Shown here one piece after another: positions 1 through 5,892 of a stretch of DNA of 12,002 nucleotides. The DNA comes from Spirochaetes bacterium RBG_16_67_19. GTDB lineage: Bacteria; Spirochaetota; Spirochaetia; SZUA-6; DRHE01. The first letter of the stretch is position 1. Every line of letters starts with the position of its first letter. Both the position numbers and the translations under genes were made by a program. The DNA is taken from positions 1 to 12,002 of the forward strand of contig MIBK01000023.1 in the NCBI GenBank assembly GCA_001829505.1. The letters are read 5' to 3'. The notes beneath the pieces were generated by a model. The model ran no database searches and was not told the origin of the DNA. It saw only the letters and a program-made list of their open reading frames with translations.

Positions 1-42
1 AGCAAGTGCGGGCGGTAGCGGAGCAAGTGCGGGCGGTAGCGG
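1..42. repeat. Perfect 21-bp tandem duplication inside pepF
   Basis: Bases 1-21 and 22-42 are identical (unit begins agcaagtgcggg and ends cggtagcgg). On the minus strand each unit encodes seven residues, RYRPHLL in one phase, so the reading frame is kept. Further copies could exist beyond the window edge. It could be replication slippage, a real allele, or an assembly or contig-end artefact. Confidence 0.9.
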
Positions 43-458
43 CGGGCCAGCAGGAGCCAGAAGCGGTGGCTTAAATCGGGGGAGGCCAGCAGCTCGCGCG
101 CCCGCTCCTCGTCCACCTGCGCCCATTCCAGCTCCAGGAACAGCAGGCGCTGGTGCAGCTGGGAGGAGTGCTCCTGCAGCCGGGCCAGCAGGGCGCCCCG
201 CGCCGGGTCCTCGGTGCCGGTGGACCAGTCCAGGTAGGCGAAGGTGCCCGCGCGCCCGGACTGCTCCAGTATCGCCTCGTACTCGGCTACCGCGGCGGCC
301 AGCTCCGCGGGGGACAGGGAGGCCACCCGGCCGCGGAGCCGGCCGCCCAGGGCCTCGGCCCGGGCCAGGGACTGTTCCAAATCAGCGGACAGGCGCGGGT
401 CCTCGCGGCCGGAGTACAGGTCGCTCAGGTCCCAGAGCACGGCGCCGGTGGTTTTCAC
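1..458 (-). CDS. pepF: Oligoendopeptidase F (M3 family), N-terminal part, runs off window
   Basis: This is a partial gene: 152 codons are visible and the usual length is near 600, so the catalytic HExxH region lies outside the window. PepF-type enzymes are cytoplasmic zinc metallopeptidases that degrade short peptides. The family is recognised from the N-terminal pattern: WDLSDLYSG near residues 9-17, a YEAILEQ segment, then TEDP followed by GALLARLQEHSSQ, LLFLELEW, and RRYRPHLL near the edge. The start chosen is GTG at 458, because an in-frame TAA lies at 467-465 and no ATG is available; the Shine-Dalgarno site is weak (GAAG). It begins 6 nt after the stop of the cytochrome gene, so it is probably translationally coupled to it. 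The last visible codons hold a perfect 21-bp duplication that repeats RYRPHLL. The family call is fairly secure although the active site is not seen. Confidence 0.8.
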   Translation of the reverse strand, partial: MKTTGAVLWDLSDLYSGREDPRLSADLEQSLARAEALGGRLRGRVASLSPAELAAAVAEYEAILEQSGRAGTFAYLDWSTGTEDPARGALLARLQEHSSQLHQRLLFLELEWAQVDEERARELLASPDLSHRFWLLLARRYRPHLLRYRPHL

Positions 459-464
459 GACGTT

Positions 465-1400
465 TTACATCTTCAGCATGCGCCGGACGGCCACCCCCGA
501 ACCGATCATCACCAGGGGGATGGTGAAGCCCACCGCGGTATGGGCCACACCCAGCCCGATGATCGACCAGTGGTCGCCGCGGGACAGCACCTCCGTGGTG
601 AAAACCCCCAGGATGATCTGGGCCAGCATCAAGCTGGCGTGGGTGAAGAAGGCGTAGCGGTGCAGATCCTGGGCGCTGAGCCCGGGCCGCTCCTTGCTGA
701 GCATGCCGATGCCAGTCACCGTGTTGTACAGGTAGAATCCCTCGCCGGCGGTCAGCAGGCCCACGTGGGTCCAGCGCAGGGCCAAGTGCTCGGGGTCGTT
801 CCATAAGTCGATGATGTAGCTGGCGCACTGGGAGCTGATGTCGTTTTCGTCAATGCCGTTTGCGTCCCGGTAGGAGTGGGATGCGCTGATCAGCGTGCCG
901 ACCTGTACCACCCCGATCGCCCCGGCGGCCAGGAACAGGGAGGCGGAGGTGAAGCCGGAAAACTGGTGGAATTTGAGCTTGTTGAAGCGCCGCACCGGCG
1001 GGGCTGGAAGCGCGGATGACGGAGCGGCGGCGGCTTCCGGTTGGGCGGCTTCCGGCAGCGTCAGAACCAGCGGCTCCTCCGACTCGGTGGCGCCGGCGGC
1101 GATCCAGGCCAGCAGCAGGTTCTTCTGGGTCACGGGCAGCGGCTGGCCGCCCATGGGCATTTCGTCGGAGGCCACCATGGTGTAGAGGCGGCTTTTGTCC
1201 GGCGAGCCCGGGGTCACCCGGGACGGGTCGGCGACGCCCTGGAAGGAAGCCGTCCAGTCGTGGCAGGCCGAGCAATTGTCCTCCAGGATCTGGCGCACGG
1301 TGAGGAAGCCCTGGTTGGCTTCCTGGGCGCCGGCGGTAAAGGGAAAGCTCAGGAGCAGCAGCAGGCAGGCGGAAAGGCGAAGAACCGAATGCGCGTGCAT
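465..1400 (-). CDS. Monohaem cytochrome c fused to four-helix haem b-like membrane domain
   Basis: The protein is 311 aa and probably moves electrons at the periplasmic face of the inner membrane. It has a signal peptide at residues 1-26, then a small cytochrome c domain with the haem motif CSACH at 43-47 and MPM at 81-83 as candidate sixth ligand. An Ala/Pro-rich linker follows (about 117-135), then four hydrophobic helices (about 149-175, 212-235, 247-270, 280-303). Histidines at 145, 212, 247, 254 and 287 lie at or in these helices, as expected for a cytochrome b561-like or DUF4405-like bundle. The start is ATG at 1400: AAGGAGG ends 5 nt upstream, whereas the in-frame GTG at 1406 overlaps that site. 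It lies 131 bp after the upstream acyltransferase gene and 6 nt before pepF. The haem c motif is certain; haem b binding is inferred from histidine placement. The redox partner is unknown. Confidence 0.75.
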   Translation of the reverse strand: MHAHSVLRLSACLLLLLSFPFTAGAQEANQGFLTVRQILEDNCSACHDWTASFQGVADPSRVTPGSPDKSRLYTMVASDEMPMGGQPLPVTQKNLLLAWIAAGATESEEPLVLTLPEAAQPEAAAAPSSALPAPPVRRFNKLKFHQFSGFTSASLFLAAGAIGVVQVGTLISASHSYRDANGIDENDISSQCASYIIDLWNDPEHLALRWTHVGLLTAGEGFYLYNTVTGIGMLSKERPGLSAQDLHRYAFFTHASLMLAQIILGVFTTEVLSRGDHWSIIGLGVAHTAVGFTIPLVMIGSGVAVRRMLKM

Positions 1401-1531
1401 GGCCACCTCCTTGGCGCCGCCCGGGCGCGCCGCCCGGAGCTGTGGCTGCCCTCATCGTACCACAACCCCACCGGGCGCGGTAGGATCGGGCAGGCATTAC
1501 CTGGCGGAACCTGCGGGTCGCCGGGGGGCGA

Positions 1532-2809
1532 TCAGCCGGCCGTAGCGGAAACCGGGGCGGGAGCGCCTGGACGTCCGGCGCTGGGAGCGCGCAGGGTCTG
1601 CAAGGCGTCCATCCACTTCAGCGGGCTTTCCCGGCGGAAGGGGATGCGGTACAGCAGGCCGCGGAACACGAAGTGCAGCTTGTCGCCGGGCTCCACGCTC
1701 AGGGAGTCCAGCTCGGCCAGCGGAGCGTCCAGGCGGATGCCGGCCTTGCCCTTGAACAGCAGGCGGCGGTCGGTCAGAAGCGCCCGGCCGAAGGCGAACA
1801 GGCGCAGCCGCGGGAAACGCTTCTCCCGGAACAGGAAATGGGCCCTGCTGACCAGAAAGAGTTTCTCGCCGGGATTCAGGGGCGCCAGCGCCGAGCGGAT
1901 CGGGGTCAGGGGCAGGTCCCGGATGCGCCGGTACCATTCGGCCACGGTATGGCTCTCCCCCACGTCCCGGCCGTGCTCGTCCACCGGGGTCACCCGGCTC
2001 GCCAGGTCCACCCGCCAGGTGGAGAAGCAGCTGCGGCATTCGATCTGGTTGGTGGACAGGGGACGCACGGCGCCCAGGCCTTCCACGGTGTAGCAGTTGG
2101 GGCAGCGGTACAGCACCTTGGACAGGCCGGCGGCCAGCCCGGTGAAGTGGTGGCGGGGGTCGTCGATGGGCAACTGGTAGTCGCGGATCTCGATGGCCCG
2201 GGCGATGTCGCTCAGGATCTGCTGTTCGGATTCGGGGATGTCCTCGCGGGCGTACAGGCGGCTGAAAACCATGCGCACCGGGATGCGCCGCCATTTGGAG
2301 GCCCAGCGCGGCCAGGCCAGGTAGCCGCCCTCCAGCCGGCAGGTGTACACGGGCACCTTCATGCGGCGGATCAGGCGGGCGATCGTGGGGATCAGCGGCC
2401 CGTTGGTGCCGTCCCAGGTGCGCACCCCCTCCGGGTACAGCCCCAGCAGGCCGCCGCTGCCCAGCACCTGCATCATGTTTCTCATGGTCTTGAGGTCTGA
2501 GGCGGCCTTGCGCTTGGGAAAGGCCCCGACCCAGCGCATAATTCCGCCGAGCAGGCGGCCGCGGAACAGCTCCTCGGTGGCCACGAAATAGACGGGACGA
2601 CGCAGCACGTCGTAGATCCAGATGGGGTCGAAGAGGGTGACGTGGTTGGCCACCAGGATCGCGCCGCCGCTGCGGGGCACCGCCCGGGTGTTGACCGGCC
2701 GCAGGCGGAACAGGTACCGGATGGGTTTGCCCAGCAGGAGCATGATCAGTTGGTAGAACCAGCGCCGGACCGGACGTACCTCCCGCGGCTGGGGTCTGGA
2801 GCTGCTCAC
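1532..2809 (-). CDS. PlsC-like acyltransferase with C-terminal zinc ribbon and GRAM/PH-like domain
   Basis: The protein is 425 aa, whereas plain PlsC proteins are about 200-270 aa. PlsC enzymes move an acyl chain to lysophosphatidate or a similar lysolipid at the inner membrane. The N-terminal half holds the family motifs: NHVTLFD at 55-61 (catalytic His56 and Asp61), GAFPKR at 95-100, PEGVR at 126-130 and VPV at 152-154, with an N-terminal amphipathic or membrane stretch near 18-35. After about residue 230 comes a treble of features not found in ordinary PlsC: a CPNC/CRSC pair (236-239 and 258-261) resembling a zinc ribbon, then residues 312-406 resembling a GRAM or bacterial PH domain, with the motif LLTDRRLLFK. 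The start is GTG at 2809, with GAAGAGG 8 nt upstream. It lies 46 nt after the other acyltransferase, so co-transcription is likely. The acyl acceptor is unknown; the GRAM assignment is by pattern only. Confidence 0.8.
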   Translation of the reverse strand: MSSSRPQPREVRPVRRWFYQLIMLLLGKPIRYLFRLRPVNTRAVPRSGGAILVANHVTLFDPIWIYDVLRRPVYFVATEELFRGRLLGGIMRWVGAFPKRKAASDLKTMRNMMQVLGSGGLLGLYPEGVRTWDGTNGPLIPTIARLIRRMKVPVYTCRLEGGYLAWPRWASKWRRIPVRMVFSRLYAREDIPESEQQILSDIARAIEIRDYQLPIDDPRHHFTGLAAGLSKVLYRCPNCYTVEGLGAVRPLSTNQIECRSCFSTWRVDLASRVTPVDEHGRDVGESHTVAEWYRRIRDLPLTPIRSALAPLNPGEKLFLVSRAHFLFREKRFPRLRLFAFGRALLTDRRLLFKGKAGIRLDAPLAELDSLSVEPGDKLHFVFRGLLYRIPFRRESPLKWMDALQTLRAPSAGRPGAPAPVSATAG

Positions 2810-2855
2810 CTGCGATGCCTCTTCGGTAGCACTGTAGGGGGGGCGGGCGCCGAAG

Positions 2856-3563
2856 TCAAGCGTTGTTGCCGCGCTGGCGGCGTCGCTCCCCCGGCTGGAG
2901 CCGGCCTTCCAGGAGCACGCGGCCGGGGCGCCTTTCCACGGCTGCCCGCCCGGCCTCCTCCAGCAGGGCCTCCACCCGCTGTTCCAGCCAGACGACCTCC
3001 GGGAAGGCTCTGGGGCCCGCCGTCAGGACCCGGCCGAAAAGGAAAAGGGCTTCCGGGCGCTGGTTCTCGTAGTACTCGCAGCGCATGGCCAGCGGCAGGA
3101 TCGCCACCGGGGCGCCGTGCGCGCGCAGGATACGTTCCAGGCCGCGCTGAAAGCCCAGAGGCCGCTCCGCGGGATGGCGGATTCTTCCCTGGGGGAACAG
3201 GCCCAGGGCATTGCCCGGATCGCCGAGCACCGAGGCCGCGTAGGACAGGGAGGCGGCCACCTCCAGCCGGCTGCCGGGCCGGATGCTGAAGGCCCCCAGC
3301 CGCTGGAGGAAGCGGAACCGGGCCACGTGCTCCTCCAGTACCATCAGGTGCAGCCGCCGCCCCAAGAGGCGGCGGTTCAGCTCCCAGAGGAACAGCCCGT
3401 CCCACCAGTTGCCGTGATTGGGCAGGATCAGCAGCGGCAGCCCGGGCGGCGGGGCGGGAGGCTCTCCCAGGAGACGCAGCGCGTGGAAGTGGCGCCGCAG
3501 CAGGCCGGTGAGGTAGAGCGAGAAGAGGGCCTGAGCCCAGGGGCGGTGCCGCGCGCTGAACAT
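2856..3563 (-). CDS. PlsC-superfamily lysophospholipid acyltransferase, PQG variant
   Basis: The protein is 235 aa from ATG 3563. The acyltransferase signature is clear: NHGNWWD at 49-55 supplies His50 and Asp55. Motif III, usually PEGxR, reads FPQGRIR at 123-129, so Gln replaces Glu. I recall a PlsC branch with a similar FPQG motif, so this is probably a subfamily trait rather than a broken enzyme. The last 20 residues are basic and probably disordered. The reading frame stays open upstream to 3662, but those codons would overlap the divergent secreted-protein gene. ATG 3563 is preferred because a promoter match predicts transcription starting almost exactly there, giving a leaderless message; there is no properly spaced Shine-Dalgarno site. 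The gene heads a minus-strand chain with the larger acyltransferase. Its substrate could be a phospholipid, glycolipid or pigment ester and cannot be told from sequence. Confidence 0.75.
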   Translation of the reverse strand: MFSARHRPWAQALFSLYLTGLLRRHFHALRLLGEPPAPPPGLPLLILPNHGNWWDGLFLWELNRRLLGRRLHLMVLEEHVARFRFLQRLGAFSIRPGSRLEVAASLSYAASVLGDPGNALGLFPQGRIRHPAERPLGFQRGLERILRAHGAPVAILPLAMRCEYYENQRPEALFLFGRVLTAGPRAFPEVVWLEQRVEALLEEAGRAAVERRPGRVLLEGRLQPGERRRQRGNNA

Positions 3564-3569
3564 CCCCCG

Positions 3570-3598
3570 ATTCTGGGGAAGTTGAATTCCCCTGTCAA
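3570..3598 (-). promoter_or_regulatory. Predicted sigma-70 promoter for the acyltransferase genes, leaderless
   Basis: On the minus strand TTGACA (3598-3593) is followed after 17 bp by CAGAAT (3575-3570, four of six matches to TATAAT). Transcription would begin near 3563, the A of the ATG. The spacer contains an inverted repeat, GGGGAA/TTCCCC with a 6-bp centre (3575-3592), a possible protein-binding site. Confidence 0.5.
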
Positions 3599-3610
3599 CA
3601 TCAGTAATGT
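3582..3610 (+). promoter_or_regulatory. Possible divergent promoter for the secreted barrel protein
   Basis: TTGAAT (3582-3587), 17 bp, TAATGT (3605-3610) gives a modest sigma-70 match. It overlaps the opposing promoter, so the two could interfere or share a regulator at the GGGGAA/TTCCCC repeat. The -10 element is weak. Confidence 0.3.
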
Positions 3611-3642
3611 TTAGCCAAGCCGGGAACGGCGGAGGAGGGAAC

Positions 3643-4335
3643 ATGAAGCGACTGGTAGCCATCCTGCTGATGCTGGCCGGGGCGGCCGGGCTGCTCGCGG
3701 CGGCGGAGCAGACCGTGGACGTGGTGTACCTGAAGGACGGCAGCGTGCTGCGGGGAACGATCGTGGAGCGGCAGACCTACCCGGTGGAGGGCGTCCTCCT
3801 GCGCACCGGCGACGGCCTGGACATTCCCATCCCCATGGACAAGATAAAACGCATCACCCAGGAAACCGCGGGGGGGGAGGGGATGGGAGAGCTGCCAGGC
3901 ATGGGTGGAGCGCTGATCGATCCCTACGCCTTCGAGGTCAACCTGCTGGGCTTCCTGCAGTTCGGGCCCTTCGCCCGCTTCCATTTCCGCGCCGGGGACG
4001 GGCTGACCGTGGCTCCCCACGTGCGCGTGGGCTACGCCGGTCTGCTGCCCTGGGTGCTTTTCGACAACCCGGACATCGGCGTGGGCGTTTCCGTGCTGGG
4101 CTTCTTCCCTGCAGCCGGGAACAACCGGATCTACGCCGGGGGCTTCGCCGAGGTATCACTGAACCTGGAGCAGAACTTGATCATCACCGGCGGGGGCAAC
4201 GCCGGCTACCGCTTCCGCTTCCCCGGCGGGCGCTACTGGAACGTGGGCGGCTTCGCCGGCATATTCTACGACACCTGGTACGAGCTGACGTACTTCTTCG
4301 CCATGGTGGAGCTGGCCTGGGGCAAAGAGTTCTAG
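3643..4335 (+). CDS. Secreted protein with small N-terminal domain and probable outer-membrane beta-barrel
   Basis: The protein is 230 aa of unknown function. Residues 1-21 form a signal peptide ending LLAAA. Residues 25-72 contain DVVYLKDGSVLRGTI followed by IPIPMDKIKRIT, a pattern I recall from many envelope proteins of Bacteroidetes, spirochaetes and related groups, where it precedes a barrel or repeat region. A glycine-rich link (77-90) joins it to about 140 residues of alternating polar and aromatic or hydrophobic strands. The protein ends in Phe, typical of substrates of the BAM outer-membrane machinery. A barrel of about eight strands is inferred, not seen. The start is ATG 3643, with GGAGGAGGG 3 nt upstream; the frame opens earlier at 3607 but without this site. 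The sequence also contains an eight-G tract (3870-3877). It stands alone between the divergent promoter and the sugar operon. Confidence 0.7.
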   Translation: MKRLVAILLMLAGAAGLLAAAEQTVDVVYLKDGSVLRGTIVERQTYPVEGVLLRTGDGLDIPIPMDKIKRITQETAGGEGMGELPGMGGALIDPYAFEVNLLGFLQFGPFARFHFRAGDGLTVAPHVRVGYAGLLPWVLFDNPDIGVGVSVLGFFPAAGNNRIYAGGFAEVSLNLEQNLIITGGGNAGYRFRFPGGRYWNVGGFAGIFYDTWYELTYFFAMVELAWGKEF

Positions 4336-4377
4336 GCTCTCCAGGGGCCGGTGTTCCTGCTCTTAGCGAAATCTCAC

Positions 4378-4406
4378 TTGACAACTGCCTCCGGCGAGCT
4401 TAAGAT
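4378..4406 (+). promoter_or_regulatory. Strong sigma-70 promoter of the sugar operon
   Basis: TTGACA (4378-4383) matches the -35 consensus exactly. A 17-bp spacer leads to TAAGAT (4401-4406), five of six to TATAAT. Transcription should start near 4412-4414, at the first base of the operator palindromes, leaving a leader of about 55 nt before the ATG at 4468. Confidence 0.85.
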
Positions 4407-4411
4407 GCCGC

Positions 4412-4443
4412 TTTAAAGCGCTTTAGAAATAAAGCGCTTTAAA
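4412..4443. promoter_or_regulatory. Twin LacI-family operators that also form a 5' hairpin
   Basis: TAAAGCGCTTTA occurs twice as a perfect palindrome, at 4414-4425 and 4430-4441, centres 16 bp apart. The central CG flanked by AAAG/CTTT fits the LacI/GalR operator form. The two also make arms of a larger perfect inverted repeat: TTTAAAGCGCTTTA (4412-4425), GAAA, then the 14-base complement (4430-4443). Bound repressor would sit on the start site. In RNA this would be a 14-bp stem with a GNRA-type loop at the very 5' end, leaving the AGGAGG site free. Confidence 0.8.
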
Positions 4444-4467
4444 CCATCTTGAACAGGAGGTTGCGGA

Positions 4468-5829
4468 ATGACAAAGCGAATCCTCTGGGTGCTGTTGCTG
4501 GCGGCTCTACTGCTCGCTGTCGCGGCAGAGGGCGTATTCGCCCAGAAGAAGACCGACATCACCGTGTGGTGCATGGCCTTCGACCCCCACGTCAACGGCT
4601 ACACCAACGTGATCGAGGCTTTCAACAAGGCCAACCCGTCCATCAGGGTGACCCTGGAGCCCCAGCCCGGCCAGGCGGAGATGACCGCGAAGATCCGCGC
4701 GGCGCTGGCCGCCGGCAAGGGTGAAGCCACAGGGTTCACCACGCCCGGCACGACGGTCTTCGAGTTCGCCACCACGGACACCATCCAGCCGGTGTCACCC
4801 GGCGTGGTGACCGTCGAGCAGGTGAAGAAGGACTTCCTGCCGGAGAACTACCTGCAGTGCAACAAGGGCAACGCCATCTGGGCCATCGGGATCCCGGATC
4901 CCCCCGGTGACTGCGGCATCCTGGTGAACCTCGATCACCTCAAGGAAGCCGGGCTTACAGTTCCTGCCAAGTTCGACACCACCGACCAGCTGCTGCAGTA
5001 CGCCAAGAAGCTTGCCAAGTCCGAGGGCGGCAAGCTGGTGCGCGGCGGCCTGTCCTTCCAGGAGTCCAACGACCCCAACTACGTCTATAGCTACATCGCG
5101 GAAATCGGCGGGAAGTTCTGGGACAACGGCAAGCAGAAGTTCACCCTGCAGACTCCCCAGGCCAAGCAGGTCATGCAGTTCTTCAGCGACCTGTTCTTCA
5201 CTCACAAAGTGGACGCCACCAATCTGCCGGACACTCTGAGCGCCCTGAGCCAGAACCTGACCTCCATGGGGTTCATGTGGCCCGAATTCCTGCCCTTCGC
5301 CGAGGGTTTGTACCCGGAACTGAACTTCGGCTTCATCATGAAGCCGCCTTTCAAGAAGGGGAACCTCCCGATCTTCAGCCATACCGACACCTGGAACATG
5401 GTAGTGCCCAAGTACGTGAGCGGTGCGGAGAAGGAGGCGACCTTCAAGTTCCTGAGGTACCTAGCCTCCGAGGAAGGGCAGCTGCTGTTCCTGGATGCCA
5501 ACCCGGGCCTGTCCCCGCTCAAGAACCTGGTTTTCAAGAGCGACTACTACAAGACCGGCAAGGGCAAGTACCTGGCCCCGGTGATCGAAGCCATGCAGAA
5601 GGGGCAATACCGCTTCTGGGGGCCGTTTGCCGACGCCGACGTGATGCTGTACAACATCAACTGGCCCAACATCGATGCTTTGATCCACGGCCAGCTCACG
5701 GTCGACCAGGCCCTGGCCAAGATGGAGAAGGAGTTGAACGAGCAGGATGCGCGCACGCGGGCCAAGTATCCCGACGCCCCGAAAACGAACATCTACTATG
5801 AGGGGCTGCCTGCCAACCTGAAGCTGTAG
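4468..5829 (+). CDS. Family-1 sugar ABC transporter solute-binding protein
   Basis: The protein is 453 aa, the usual length for the family. It is a periplasmic receptor that captures a sugar or oligosaccharide and delivers it to the two permeases that follow. A signal peptide covers residues 1-25 (VFA before Gln26) and there is no lipobox Cys, so it should be soluble. Mature features fit family 1: ITVWCMAFDPHVNGYTNVIEAFNKANPSIRV is broken here into ITVW at 31-34 and EAFNKANP near 50-57. C-terminal segments are WNMVVPK, the helix FKFLRYLASEEGQ, and a late aromatic stretch RFWGPFADADV. AGGAGG lies 7 nt before the ATG. It is the first gene of the operon, behind the strong promoter and twin operators, and a hairpin follows its stop. 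The substrate cannot be read from sequence; the isomerase downstream suggests a lyxose- or mannose-type sugar or derivative. Confidence 0.9.
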   Translation: MTKRILWVLLLAALLLAVAAEGVFAQKKTDITVWCMAFDPHVNGYTNVIEAFNKANPSIRVTLEPQPGQAEMTAKIRAALAAGKGEATGFTTPGTTVFEFATTDTIQPVSPGVVTVEQVKKDFLPENYLQCNKGNAIWAIGIPDPPGDCGILVNLDHLKEAGLTVPAKFDTTDQLLQYAKKLAKSEGGKLVRGGLSFQESNDPNYVYSYIAEIGGKFWDNGKQKFTLQTPQAKQVMQFFSDLFFTHKVDATNLPDTLSALSQNLTSMGFMWPEFLPFAEGLYPELNFGFIMKPPFKKGNLPIFSHTDTWNMVVPKYVSGAEKEATFKFLRYLASEEGQLLFLDANPGLSPLKNLVFKSDYYKTGKGKYLAPVIEAMQKGQYRFWGPFADADVMLYNINWPNIDALIHGQLTVDQALAKMEKELNEQDARTRAKYPDAPKTNIYYEGLPANLKL

Positions 5830-5844
5830 AGACCGCGTTTCGTC

Positions 5845-5874
5845 GAACCCGGGGAGCCGAACCTCCCCGGGTTC
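5845..5874 (+). terminator. Intercistronic hairpin after the binding-protein gene
   Basis: GAACCCGGGGAG (5845-5856) and CTCCCCGGGTTC (5863-5874) are perfect complements around a six-base loop (CCGAAC). The 12-bp GC-rich stem lies 15 nt after the stop and 19 nt before the permease start. There is no U-tract, so it is more likely a partial terminator or an RNA-stabilising element that raises binding-protein output over permease. Confidence 0.8.
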
Positions 5875-5892
5875 TGTTCAAGAGATGAAGGT

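Noticed and set aside
1404..1406. GTG as start of the cytochrome fusion gene
   Set aside because: It overlaps the AAGGAGG ribosome site; ATG at 1400 is correctly spaced.
1415..1437. Direct repeat CGCCGCCCGG twice upstream of the cytochrome gene
   Set aside because: It is short and of pure GC composition in a GC-rich gap; chance is the simplest explanation.
1518..1531. Small hairpin (TCGCC/GGCGA) just after the larger acyltransferase stop
   Set aside because: It has only five base pairs and no U-run; too weak to call a terminator.
1041..2093. Plus-strand open frame of 350 codons
   Set aside because: It crosses two minus-strand genes with well-supported motifs and has Arg/Gly/Ser-rich noise composition.
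4336..4377. Terminator for the barrel-protein gene
   Set aside because: No stable stem followed by a T-run is visible between its stop and the sugar-operon promoter.
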